From an uncultured Lachnospiraceae bacterium (GTDB lineage: Bacteria; Bacillota; Clostridia; Lachnospirales; Lachnospiraceae): 39,277 bases of DNA. The position numbers and the translations under genes were made by a program. The stretch is from assembly GCA_904395885.1 (NCBI GenBank), contig CAJFOF010000074.1, positions 1 to 39,277 of the forward strand, given 5' to 3'. Of the stretch, positions 14,814 through 23,514 are shown one piece after another. How positions within the stretch are numbered: position 1 is the first letter of the stretch; each line of letters starts with the position of its first letter. The notes below the pieces were generated by a model that did not search any database, was not told the DNA's origin, and saw nothing but the letters and a program-made list of their open reading frames with translations.

Positions 14814-17166
14814 ATTAGGGATTTTTTTGGCCTGGCTGCTGATCATAGCAGCCGCAGCCGGGATGGTATGCTCCTATCCATACATTCAACGGATGGCAAG
14901 AGCATGGGAGACAGACCATGAAAATATGGTAACAGAAATGGAAGAGCAGAGCCGGGCTGCCAATTTGGCAGCCCAGCTTACAGCGGCCAGTTACTCCATG
15001 TGGCAATATGAAATTGAGGAAGCCAGCGTGAAAAAGCTGCGCCCGTCCCAGATTTTTGTGCCGGAGCTGGAGGGCTTGCTGGCAGGCATAGAGGACAGCG
15101 CAGCGGCTTCGGAACCATTGGCTGCCGGGGAAGCCGCTTCGACATCGGAGAGTACCCAGGAGGACGTCTATGCCTACGAGGGAGACCCTTACGGAGAATA
15201 CGATCCTCTTTACCAGAGAGATTTTCTTTTGCAAGTTCGCAGTTACATTGACGATCGGGCGTCGGCCTGGGACAGTGCTCTGGAAGAAGTCGGAGGAGCG
15301 TCGTCGGTTCGGGTGCTGGACGGAACCGGGAGAAAGATTCTGGGCGGCAACAAGAATGAGTTTTACGGCAGTGATTCGGGGTTGGATGAAGAACATCAGG
15401 TCATGGTGGCGATATCATTTGACGACAGAGGGAGAACGTCCCTGGCGGATGTACAGGGAGATGACCGGGCGATACAGGTTATTACAGAGAACAGAGGATA
15501 TTTTGAAGATGCCGTGGATCCTCTGGAGCAGGAGTATGGAGCAGATTATATTTACGAGGGAATTGAATTTTTAGGCCCACAGTCCAGAACCTACGAATTT
15601 CTTGTAGACAAGGAGATGGTATTGGGGCCGGAAACGGTTGGAACGGAAGAACTGGACTATTACAGTTTTGTAAACAGCGGAACATTTATGGTGGTATGGA
15701 CAGCTCTGGCAATTTTTCTCGGCTTGTGTGCCCTGATTGTCCCCGCTCTCCCGGTGGTATCACTTGGAACAGGGCGGATCAGCCGGATTCCTCTGGGGAT
15801 CATTTTGGCGGTACTTTTCTGTGATGCCTGTATGGTGCTGGGCGGCGCCAGTCTGCTGGAGCTGACGTTCAGCGGCGAGCTTGCCGGGGGCCTTGCCACA
15901 GGACTGGGATTTGGAAACTGGAACGATGCGGTGCTTATCGCTAACGGCGTTTACTGGGGAATTACGTTTGCCGTGGTATTCTGGGCGGCTTTGTGCATGA
16001 GAGCAGTCTTTACGATCGGCCCCTGGAGGTACTTTAAAGAGCGCACGCTGATTGGACTTTGCCTGCGGCTGATAAAACGGGCCGGCAAGGCGGCCGGCAG
16101 ATGGTGGGACCGGTTTATGGCTTCCCTGGGACAACTGGATTGGAGCGAAAAGTCCAATAAAGTTATATTAAGGATTGTTCTGGTCAACTTTTTAGTCCTG
16201 GTGCTGATCTGCTGCTTCTGGTTTTTTGGAATTTTTGCACTGATTGTATATTCGGTTGTCCTGTTCGTGGTTTTGCGCCGCTATTGGGAAAAAGCGCGGC
16301 AGAAGTATCAGATCCTCCTTTTGGCCATCAATGAGATGGCTGACGGAAATCTGGATGTGGAGATCCAGGAGGATCTGTGGATATTCACTCCATTTTACCA
16401 GCAGCTTACCAGAATCCAGAAAGGTTTTAAGAAGGCGGTTCAGGAAGAAGTAAAGAGCCAGAGAATGAAGACCGAGCTGGTGACCAATGTATCCCATGAT
16501 CTGAAGACGCCTTTGACAGCCATTATCACCTATGTCAATCTGCTGAAGAAAGAGAACGCCACGGAGGAGGAGAGAAGGAATTATATTGATATCCTGGAGA
16601 AGAAATCCATGAGGTTAAAAGTGCTGATTGAGGATCTGTTTGAGGTCAGCAAGGCCACCAGCGGGGCGGCTACGGTAAAACTGGAGAATGTGGACATCGT
16701 AAGCCTTTTAAAGCAGGTGCGTCTGGAGCTGCAGGACCGAATCGACGGCTCCGGCGTAGACTTCCGGTGGAATCTGCCGGAGGAGAAGGTGGTTCTGCCT
16801 CTGGACAGCCAGAAGACATACCGGGTATTTGAAAATCTGCTGGTAAATATTATCAAATATGCAATGCCGGGAACCAGGGCATATATCGATGTAAAGACTG
16901 AAGAGGGAACCGATGGCATAAATTGGGCCGTCATTTCTATGAAAAATATCTCTGCTCAGGAACTTCAGGTGGATCCGAAAGAATTGACGGAACGCTTTGT
17001 TCGCGGGGATACATCCCGAAACACAGAGGGATCCGGACTGGGGCTGGCCATTGCCAAGAGCTTTGTGGAGCTTCAGGGAGGAAACATGAGCGTGGAAGCC
17101 GAGGCCGACCTTTTCCGGGTGATCATTCGCTGGGAGATCAGCTCCAATACAGAAGAAAGTCAATAA
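14785..17166 (+). CDS. Large membrane sensor histidine kinase
   Basis: A 793-residue kinase. A helix at about 10-32 is followed by a ~270-residue extracellular region that is acidic and Ala/Ser-rich in part. Four or five membrane helices lie between about 305 and 500, then a HAMP-like linker ('LLAINEMADGNLDVEIQEDL'), the dimerisation domain with phospho-His H571 in 'VSHDLKTPLTA', and an ATPase domain with 'GSGLGLAIAKSFVE'. The G1 position reads 'SMKNIS' rather than DxGxG. The start is TTG at 14785, or TTG at 14797; both overlap the response regulator, and neither has a perfect ribosome site. It phosphorylates the regulator encoded upstream. The signal is unknown. Confidence 0.92.
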   Translation: MDIKLKNRHRLGIFLAWLLIIAAAAGMVCSYPYIQRMARAWETDHENMVTEMEEQSRAANLAAQLTAASYSMWQYEIEEASVKKLRPSQIFVPELEGLLAGIEDSAAASEPLAAGEAASTSESTQEDVYAYEGDPYGEYDPLYQRDFLLQVRSYIDDRASAWDSALEEVGGASSVRVLDGTGRKILGGNKNEFYGSDSGLDEEHQVMVAISFDDRGRTSLADVQGDDRAIQVITENRGYFEDAVDPLEQEYGADYIYEGIEFLGPQSRTYEFLVDKEMVLGPETVGTEELDYYSFVNSGTFMVVWTALAIFLGLCALIVPALPVVSLGTGRISRIPLGIILAVLFCDACMVLGGASLLELTFSGELAGGLATGLGFGNWNDAVLIANGVYWGITFAVVFWAALCMRAVFTIGPWRYFKERTLIGLCLRLIKRAGKAAGRWWDRFMASLGQLDWSEKSNKVILRIVLVNFLVLVLICCFWFFGIFALIVYSVVLFVVLRRYWEKARQKYQILLLAINEMADGNLDVEIQEDLWIFTPFYQQLTRIQKGFKKAVQEEVKSQRMKTELVTNVSHDLKTPLTAIITYVNLLKKENATEEERRNYIDILEKKSMRLKVLIEDLFEVSKATSGAATVKLENVDIVSLLKQVRLELQDRIDGSGVDFRWNLPEEKVVLPLDSQKTYRVFENLLVNIIKYAMPGTRAYIDVKTEEGTDGINWAVISMKNISAQELQVDPKELTERFVRGDTSRNTEGSGLGLAIAKSFVELQGGNMSVEAEADLFRVIIRWEISSNTEESQ

Positions 17167-17207
17167 ATCAACTGCAGCAGGCTGGCGTATTGAGTATGGG
17201 CACATTC

Positions 17208-17236
17208 TTGCTCTCGGGGGAAAAGTATGGTACAAT
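17208..17236 (+). promoter_or_regulatory. Sigma-A-type promoter of the secreted esterase
   Basis: The -35 TTGCTC (17208-17213), 17-bp spacer and -10 TACAAT (17231-17236) lie 33 bp before the ATG. They give the esterase its own transcript separate from the kinase. Confidence 0.65.
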
Positions 17237-17269
17237 CGTTTAAATAAAGTCATAGCGGAGGGCGTTGTT

Positions 17270-18091
17270 ATGAACAAAAGGATAGCAAAACTATTAGGGC
17301 TTGCTTCGGCTATGGTTATGTTGGTAGTTTCTCCTGCCTACGCGGATGAAACGGTTTCTGTGCAGACAGAGATAACAGGGAGCGTTCTGACGGAAGGGTA
17401 TCTGGAAACTGATAAAACGAGTCTAAGAAAAGGGGATCCTCAGCAGGTAAATATACATTACTATTTGTATACTCCAGCTAATGCTCAGGAAAACATGCCT
17501 TTGATCGTTTATCTGCATAGCGCTGTTCCTAAGTCGGGAACTATGGACAAAATAAAAGATGAGGATATGGTTACGTATTTGCTGGATGGGGGAAAGGACT
17601 CAGTGCCGGCATATGTGCTGATGCCATATATCAGCGTGCCGGATTGGGGGTGGAAAGCGTACGCTGAGGCTCTTCCGGTACTGATTGAGGATGTAGTAAA
17701 TACGTACAAAATAGATAGAAACAGGATCAGCATTACTGGATGGAGTATGGGTGCCACCAATCTTGCATCTGTGGTGGAACAAAGTCCCGATCTGTTTTCC
17801 TGTGCAGTCTTTCTTTCGGGGTACGCATCCATGGAGCGGATGGATGTCAGCGACGCGTATGTGATGAGTAAAATGCCCTGCTGGTTCCTTTATGAAGCAG
17901 AAGGAACAGCGAAAAAGAACTGTGAGGATGCCGCAGAAGAAATAAGAAGAGCAGGAGGCATCGCGTATACCACAGAAGTACCAGGGGTCAATCACGAGAC
18001 ATTTTTGGTCTTTGACGGCGGAAAGAGTGACATATACGGTGTGATCGACTGGATGGTAGAACAGCGAAAGCAGCCGGAAACAACAGAATAG
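17270..18091 (+). CDS. Secreted alpha/beta-hydrolase (esterase-like)
   Basis: A 273-residue protein with a signal peptide (1-25, cleavage after AYA). The nucleophile motif is G157-W-S159-M-G161 and the likely catalytic His is H242 in 'PGVNHETF'. 'LIVYLHSAVPKSG' supplies the oxyanion region. It resembles the secreted PhaC/feruloyl-esterase/peptidase group that hydrolyses esters or acts on peptides; the substrate is not determinable. The acid residue is not certain. GGAGGGCGTTGTT precedes the ATG. It is flanked by its own promoter and terminator, between a two-component system and a polysaccharide operon. Removal of acyl groups from surface or dietary glycans is one option. Confidence 0.82.
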   Translation: MNKRIAKLLGLASAMVMLVVSPAYADETVSVQTEITGSVLTEGYLETDKTSLRKGDPQQVNIHYYLYTPANAQENMPLIVYLHSAVPKSGTMDKIKDEDMVTYLLDGGKDSVPAYVLMPYISVPDWGWKAYAEALPVLIEDVVNTYKIDRNRISITGWSMGATNLASVVEQSPDLFSCAVFLSGYASMERMDVSDAYVMSKMPCWFLYEAEGTAKKNCEDAAEEIRRAGGIAYTTEVPGVNHETFLVFDGGKSDIYGVIDWMVEQRKQPETTE

Positions 18092-18134
18092 AGGTTTTCT
18101 TTGGAATTGGATTTGCCTCAGATATTGATAAATG

Positions 18135-18193
18135 GGACGATTTTGTGAGAGTGGGTTTTTGCCCCTGACACATCACAGAATCGTCCTGTTTTT
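18135..18193 (+). terminator. Rho-independent terminator after the esterase
   Basis: A 14-bp stem (one G-T pair) pairs 18135-18148 with 18173-18186, followed by TGTTTTT. An inner hairpin around GGGTTTTTGCCC lies in the loop. Confidence 0.82.
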
Positions 18194-18280
18194 GACTTAT
18201 GAGGGAAGGGAACAGATGCCCTCACAAGATGTATTTTTGTTTGAATACGGTACTTCCGGAAGGAAAGACCAGGAAATGGG

Positions 18281-18309
18281 TTGTGAAATCGGCGGAAAGA
18301 TAGTACAAT
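18281..18309 (+). promoter_or_regulatory. Sigma-A-type promoter of the polysaccharide operon
   Basis: The -35 TTGTGA (18281-18286), 17-bp spacer and -10 TACAAT (18304-18309) lie 48 bp before the glf ATG. No other convincing promoter is seen up to the terminator at 34363, so it could drive the whole 16-kb cluster. Confidence 0.7.
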
Positions 18310-18356
18310 AAAGAACAATTCAACGTAACATACCTAAACGGAGGAACGGAACCGAA

Positions 18357-19457
18357 ATGAAACAGTATGACTATATCATTGTAGGAAGCGGCCTGTACGG
18401 AGCAGTTTTCGCTTACCTGGCCGGAAAGAAAGGGAAAAAATGTCTGGTGATTGAGAAGCGCTCTCACAGGGGAGGAAATATTTACTGTGAGGACATCGAG
18501 GGGATCCATGTTCACAAATATGGAGCCCACATTTTCCATACCAGCAATAAAAAGGTCTGGGAATTTGTCAACAGCCTGGCGGAATTTAACCGTTATACCA
18601 ACAGTCCGGTGGCCAATTATAAGGGCGAGATGTACAACATGCCCTTCAATATGAATACCTTCAGCAAAATGTGGGGAATTTCTACGCCGGCCCAGGCTAA
18701 GGCTAAGATCGAAGAGCAGAAAAGGAATATTACCGGGGAACCGAAGAATCTGGAAGAGCAGGCCATCAGCCTGGTGGGAACGGATATTTACCAGAAACTG
18801 GTAAAGGGTTATACAGAAAAGCAGTGGGGAAGGGACTGCAAGGACCTTCCGGCCTTTATTATCAAGAGACTCCCGGTGCGATATACCTATGACAACAATT
18901 ACTTTAACGACCTGTACCAGGGCATCCCGATCGGCGGCTATAATGTTATCATTGATAAACTGCTGGAAGGCTGCCAGGTGATTACCGGGGAAGACTATCT
19001 GGAGAACAAAGAGAAATACGACGCAATGGGAGAGAAGGTGGTTTATACAGGAACCATTGACGGGTACTACCATTACCGCTTCGGCAAGCTGGAATACCGG
19101 AGTCTCCGGTTTGAGACGGAGGTTCTGGATGAAGAAAATCATCAAGGGGTTGCAGTAGTCAATTATACGGACAGAGAGACGCCCTATACCCGAATCATAG
19201 AGCATAAACATTTCGAGTTTGGCACACAGCCAAAAACAGTAATTACAAAAGAGTACCCGGAAACCTGGAGCGAAGGGATGGAGCCTTATTATCCGGTAAA
19301 CGATGAGAAGAATCAGGCCCTTTACCAGAAGTATGCAGAATTGGCAGACCAGGAACCCAACGTAATCTTTGGCGGCCGATTGGGAGAATATAAGTATTAC
19401 GATATGGATAAGGTCATCGAATCCGCCATGAAAAAAGCAGAGGAAGAACTTTCATGA
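18357..19457 (+). CDS. glf: UDP-galactopyranose mutase
   Basis: A 366-residue flavoenzyme converting UDP-galactopyranose to UDP-galactofuranose. The N-terminal FAD site is 'IVGSGLYGAVFAYLAG' with 'VIEKRSHRGGNIY'. Family hallmarks 'HKYGAHIFHTSNKKVWEF', 'YTEKQWGRDCKDLP' and 'RLPVRYTYDNNYFND' are all intact, and the length is normal. It is cytoplasmic. As the first gene of the cluster it predicts galactofuranose in the surface glycan. GGAGG lies upstream of the ATG; the stop overlaps the next ATG by 4 bp. Confidence 0.97.
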   Translation: MKQYDYIIVGSGLYGAVFAYLAGKKGKKCLVIEKRSHRGGNIYCEDIEGIHVHKYGAHIFHTSNKKVWEFVNSLAEFNRYTNSPVANYKGEMYNMPFNMNTFSKMWGISTPAQAKAKIEEQKRNITGEPKNLEEQAISLVGTDIYQKLVKGYTEKQWGRDCKDLPAFIIKRLPVRYTYDNNYFNDLYQGIPIGGYNVIIDKLLEGCQVITGEDYLENKEKYDAMGEKVVYTGTIDGYYHYRFGKLEYRSLRFETEVLDEENHQGVAVVNYTDRETPYTRIIEHKHFEFGTQPKTVITKEYPETWSEGMEPYYPVNDEKNQALYQKYAELADQEPNVIFGGRLGEYKYYDMDKVIESAMKKAEEELS

Positions 19458-20428
19458 ATGTTGTTTACGCATCCAATGACGGGTATGCCCGCCATTTAGG
19501 GGCTTCTATGTACTCCCTTTTTGACAGAAATCAGCTTGAAGAGGAAATTACGGTTTACGTTCTTTCCATGGGACTGTCGGAAGACAACAGGAGAAAATTA
19601 GGCGAAATAGCCGAACATTTTGACCGGACCCTTGTAATCCTGGAGATGGGGGATTTGAAAGAGCGGTTTGCTTCCGATATAGATACCGGGGGATTTGACA
19701 TCAGCGCCATGGGGCGGCTGTTTATCGGGACAGCTCTGCCGGAGGAGATCGGCCGGGCGCTGTACCTGGACTGCGACACGATCGTTCTCGGCTCTCTCAG
19801 AAAACTGTGGCAGACGGGGCTCTCCGGAAATATCCTGGGAGCGGTGATGGAACCCACCATCTACCCTCAGGTCAGAGAGCAGCTAGGCCTGAAGCCGGAG
19901 GAGGCGTACTACAATTCCGGCGTGCTGCTGATCGATCTGAAGGCATGGAGAGAGGAAAATGTGGAGAGACGGCTGGTGGACTTTTATCTGGAAAAAGGAA
20001 GGGAACTTCTGGCCTGCGACCAGGACACCATCAATGGCGTCCTCAAGGGACGGATCAAACCATTGTCCCCCCGGTATAACTTTTTCACCAATTATCGATA
20101 CTTTCACTATAAAGATCTGGTAAATCAGTCGCCCGCCTATGAGAGAGTGGCTGAGGATGTCTTCAGGCGGGCTAAGGCTCACCCGGCCATTGTCCATTAT
20201 ATGGGGGACGAGCGCCCATGGAAGGCGGGCAATCTCAATCACTACCGCAGGGCGTATGAGCACTATCTGGCAAGGACTCCCTGGAGGGGAACTGCTAAAG
20301 AGAAGGGCCAGGAAGCCTACATGGCGATGTACCATCTGATGGACTATCTGACCTTTCTCTGTCCTCCGGCCAGACGGGTGATCAGCCGGAAATACGGGAT
20401 GCAGGTGATTCAAAATCGAAAGAGGTGA
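19454..20428 (+). CDS. Family 8 glycosyltransferase
   Basis: A 324-residue retaining glycosyltransferase. The donor site starts 'MNVVYASNDGYARHLGASMY', and the metal-binding DxD is D106-C-D108 in 'ALYLDCDTIVLG'. 'YYNSGVLLIDLKAWR' and 'DQDTINGVLKG' are typical of GT8, and 'IVHYMGDERPWK' gives the conserved His near the end. UDP-glucose or UDP-galactose is the usual donor. Cytoplasmic, membrane-associated. The ATG overlaps glf by 4 bp. Confidence 0.94.
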   Translation: MNVVYASNDGYARHLGASMYSLFDRNQLEEEITVYVLSMGLSEDNRRKLGEIAEHFDRTLVILEMGDLKERFASDIDTGGFDISAMGRLFIGTALPEEIGRALYLDCDTIVLGSLRKLWQTGLSGNILGAVMEPTIYPQVREQLGLKPEEAYYNSGVLLIDLKAWREENVERRLVDFYLEKGRELLACDQDTINGVLKGRIKPLSPRYNFFTNYRYFHYKDLVNQSPAYERVAEDVFRRAKAHPAIVHYMGDERPWKAGNLNHYRRAYEHYLARTPWRGTAKEKGQEAYMAMYHLMDYLTFLCPPARRVISRKYGMQVIQNRKR

Positions 20429-20433
20429 GCCGG

Positions 20434-21351
20434 ATGGAGGCCGAAAGACCGGAAAATAACAGCAGGACAAGCTGTGTGATCTTAAATTATAATGACAGCG
20501 GGACCACTGTGGAACAAGTCCGGCGAATCTGTGGATATCCCAGCCTGGATGATATTGTTGTTGTGGATAACGCCTCCGGGGAAGATTCCTGGGAAGAACT
20601 GAAAACCTCTGTCGAACATATGGAAAACGTGCACTTGATCCGTGCAGAGAGGAATGGCGGATATGGGGCTGGAAATAATATAGGCGTCAGGTATTCTCTG
20701 GAAAACCTGGGCGCCAGGTATGTCCTGATTGCCAATCCGGATACTGTTTTTTCGGATGTCTGTGTCAAAAATCTGAAAAATCTTCTTGAAAACCACAGAG
20801 AAGCGGCGGCAGTTGCCCCGGTGATGATTGATCCGGTGTTTGGCAGACAGAGAAATGGGTGGAAACTGACAGGATTTTGGGGCAGCCTTATAAAAACCGG
20901 ACCTGTGTGCCGCAGGACACTGTGCCGAATTTTGGCAGGAAAGCTGGATTATCCGGAAGCGTACTTTAAGAACAGGAAAGCCGTCTGGGTGGATGCCGTT
21001 CACGGTTCCCTTTTGATGGCAGACGCCGGAAAAATGCTGGAGTGCGGAGGATACGATGAACATGTATTTCTCTATAATGAGGAGGAGATTCTGGCCCGCC
21101 GTTTAATGGCGGGGGGATGGAAGACGGCTCTGCTTTTGAGTCAGACCTACCGCCATGAGCATTCTGCTTCCATATCCAAGAGCGTCAAAAGCGCCCTGGA
21201 TCGCCAGAGACTCCGCCATGAAAGCGCTATGTACTATTATAAGGAATATCTTCAGATTAATCGGTTTGAAGAATGGGCAGCCCGCTGCTTTTTTGCAGTG
21301 ATTTTGGGAGAAATCTGGTTTTGCAGGAGCATTTTAAAGATGGAGTGGTAA
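20434..21351 (+). CDS. Family 2 glycosyltransferase (rhamnosyltransferase-like)
   Basis: A 305-residue GT-A enzyme. 'CVILNYNDSGTTVEQV' opens the nucleotide site, 'IVVDNASGEDS' and 'NGGYGAGNNIGVRYSLE' follow, and 'LIANPDTVFS' holds the DxD-equivalent. 'FLYNEEEILARRL' is the acceptor/base region. The layout matches the rhamnosyl/galactofuranosyl group (WbbL/GlfT-like). ATG at 20434 is preferred over GTG at 20425 because GAGGTG lies 6 bases upstream of the ATG. Galactofuranose transfer would suit the neighbouring glf but is not proven. Confidence 0.9.
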   Translation: MEAERPENNSRTSCVILNYNDSGTTVEQVRRICGYPSLDDIVVVDNASGEDSWEELKTSVEHMENVHLIRAERNGGYGAGNNIGVRYSLENLGARYVLIANPDTVFSDVCVKNLKNLLENHREAAAVAPVMIDPVFGRQRNGWKLTGFWGSLIKTGPVCRRTLCRILAGKLDYPEAYFKNRKAVWVDAVHGSLLMADAGKMLECGGYDEHVFLYNEEEILARRLMAGGWKTALLLSQTYRHEHSASISKSVKSALDRQRLRHESAMYYYKEYLQINRFEEWAARCFFAVILGEIWFCRSILKMEW

Positions 21352-21370
21352 TTGCAGGGAGAATACTGGA

Positions 21371-22405
21371 ATGGGAGAATTGATATCGATCATAGTTCCG
21401 GTCTACAATGGAGAAAAACACCTGGAACAGTGTATCTCATCTATTGCCGGGCAGAGTTACCGGGATCTGGAGATTCTTCTGGTGGACGACGGATCCAGGG
21501 ACGATTCTCTGGCGATCTGCCGGAAATTAGCCGAAAAAGACAGCCGCATTCGGGTGATTTCCAAAGAAAACGGCGGTGTGGCCAGTGCACGGAATCTGGG
21601 ATACCGGAATATGACAGGAAATTGGTTTATGACCATGGATGCCGATGACTATATGGCGGAGGACGCTGTTCAAAAACTGTGGGAAGCGGCAAAAGAGAAT
21701 CAGGCAGATATGGCCATTGGAGGAATTGAACTGTTTTGGGACAGCAGAAGGCCGGGGGAAAAACGGCGGATGTCAAAAGAGTGGGCCGGGAGCCTGAAAG
21801 AATTTACGAATCAGTGCCTGCTCCCTCTTTTTGACCTTCAGCTCATCCATAATCAGAACAACAAACTTTACCGGGCCGCCGGACTGTTTTACGATGAAAC
21901 CATGTCTATTAATGAGGATGTGTGGTTTTCTGTCAGGATGCTGACAAAGTGTTCCAGAATCGCAGTGATACCGGAGATCGTGACGTTTTACCGGCAGCAT
22001 CAGGAGGGGGAAAGCCTGGTGAGCCGATTTTACGAAAATGGCGTGGATACCTGTTTTGTCCTGCTGAAGGCCATTATGGGGCTTTTAAAGCGGGGAAAGG
22101 CAGAACCTGAGGTCAGGAACGGAATGTATAACCGGATGGTATTTCATATCTGTGGCTTTGCAGGGCTGTCCTATTACCGGTCAGGATACAGCCGCCGCCG
22201 ATGCCTGGAAGAGATCCGCAGTCTTTTGAGGCGGCGGGAATTTACCCGGCTGATATTTCAGGTAAGGCCGGAGGGGGTCAAAAATACTCTGGCCGTTTTT
22301 GTACTGCGCCATCGGTGGGCACGTCTTTACCACTGGATGTGTCTGCTTTTATACAGGCGGCAGAGGCGGGAATATTTTCGCCGCCGGAAAGGAACGATAG
22401 CATGA
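21371..22405 (+). CDS. Family 2 glycosyltransferase
   Basis: A 344-residue enzyme with a clear GT-A N-terminal half: 'ISIIVPVYNGEKHLEQCISS', 'ILLVDDGSRDDSL', 'ENGGVASARNLGYRNM', and DxD in 'MDADDYMAEDAV'. The C-terminal third is basic and lacks strong membrane helices. GGGAG lies 9 bases upstream of the ATG. Its stop overlaps the aminotransferase start by 4 bp (ATGA). Donor and acceptor are unknown. Confidence 0.92.
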   Translation: MGELISIIVPVYNGEKHLEQCISSIAGQSYRDLEILLVDDGSRDDSLAICRKLAEKDSRIRVISKENGGVASARNLGYRNMTGNWFMTMDADDYMAEDAVQKLWEAAKENQADMAIGGIELFWDSRRPGEKRRMSKEWAGSLKEFTNQCLLPLFDLQLIHNQNNKLYRAAGLFYDETMSINEDVWFSVRMLTKCSRIAVIPEIVTFYRQHQEGESLVSRFYENGVDTCFVLLKAIMGLLKRGKAEPEVRNGMYNRMVFHICGFAGLSYYRSGYSRRRCLEEIRSLLRRREFTRLIFQVRPEGVKNTLAVFVLRHRWARLYHWMCLLLYRRQRREYFRRRKGTIA

Positions 22406-23505
22406 AAAAACCAACGGAATCAATTTTGGTAACCCGATCTTCCCTTCCTCCCCTGGAAGATTATATTGAAAAGCTGCGCCGGATCTGGGACACGGCCTGG
22501 ATGACGAATATGGGTCCCTATCATGAAGAGCTAAAGGAACGATTAAAGAAATACTTAAAGGTGGATGGACTTGAACTGTTTGTCAATGGCCATACCGCTT
22601 TAGAGATGGCGATCCAGGCATTCGGCTTGGAAGGAGAGGTGATTACAACCCCCTTCAGCTTTTCTTCCACGACCCATGCCATTGTCAGAAATGGGCTGAC
22701 GCCGGTATTCTGCGATATCAATCCGGAGGATTTTACGATCGATGTAAACAAATTGGAGGGTCTGATTACGGAGAAGACCTGCGCGATTCTTCCGGTTCAC
22801 GTATATGGGAATCTGTGCGATGTGGAGGCGATTCAGACTATCGCAGACCGCCACGGCTTGAAGGTGATTTATGATGCCGCCCACACGTTTGGGGAAGAAC
22901 TGGACGGAGAAGGAGCGGGGAGTTTTGGCGATGCTTCCATGTTCAGCTTCCATGCCACTAAGGTGTATAACACCATTGAGGGAGGGGCCGTGGCCTTTCG
23001 GGAGCCATGGCTGGCAGATATCCTGTATAAGCTGAAAAATTTTGGAATTACCGGAAAAGAATCCGTAGAATACATAGGCGGAAATGGAAAGATGAATGAG
23101 TTCCAGGCAGCTATGGGGCTGTGCAACCTGGATTATGTGGACGGAGAAATCAAAAAGCGCCAGGCCGTAGCAGAGCGGTATCGGGAGAGACTGGATGGCG
23201 TAAAGGGGATTCGCCTGTCTGCCCGAAATCCCAGAGTCAAGTATAATTACGCCTATATGCCGGTAGTGTTTGAGGCATTTAAGCGTACCAGGGATGAGAT
23301 CTATGACCGCCTGGCGGAGCACAATATATTTGCCAGAAAGTATTTTTATCCCTGCATCAATGCCTATGACTGTTATAAAGACCGGTTTGATCCGGACGAA
23401 ACACCTGTGGCAAAGCGGATTTCCAGCCAGGTGCTGACGCTGCCGATCTATGCAGATCTGGATCTGGAGATTGTGGATGAGATCTGCCGGCTTATATTGG
23501 AGTAG
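22402..23505 (+). CDS. DegT/DnrJ/EryC1/StrS-family sugar aminotransferase
   Basis: A 367-residue PLP enzyme. The Schiff-base Lys is K187 in 'FSFHATKVYNTIEGG'; 'YDAAHTFGEE' supplies the Asp that holds the pyridine ring. 'GHTALEMAIQAF' and 'ITTPFSFSSTTHAIVRNG' are typical. The short form resembles VioA/FdtB-type enzymes that aminate dTDP-4-keto- or 3-keto-6-deoxyhexoses; the precise sugar is inferred only. ATG at 22402 follows GGAAAGGA and overlaps the previous stop; a frame open further upstream is a shadow. It predicts an amino-deoxy sugar in the glycan. Confidence 0.92.
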   Translation: MKKPTESILVTRSSLPPLEDYIEKLRRIWDTAWMTNMGPYHEELKERLKKYLKVDGLELFVNGHTALEMAIQAFGLEGEVITTPFSFSSTTHAIVRNGLTPVFCDINPEDFTIDVNKLEGLITEKTCAILPVHVYGNLCDVEAIQTIADRHGLKVIYDAAHTFGEELDGEGAGSFGDASMFSFHATKVYNTIEGGAVAFREPWLADILYKLKNFGITGKESVEYIGGNGKMNEFQAAMGLCNLDYVDGEIKKRQAVAERYRERLDGVKGIRLSARNPRVKYNYAYMPVVFEAFKRTRDEIYDRLAEHNIFARKYFYPCINAYDCYKDRFDPDETPVAKRISSQVLTLPIYADLDLEIVDEICRLILE

Positions 23506-23514
23506 AGGAGAAGA

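Noticed and set aside
18222-19211. 329-residue minus-strand open frame opposite glf
   Set aside because: Shadow of a gene with intact flavoenzyme motifs; no ribosome site or conserved motif.
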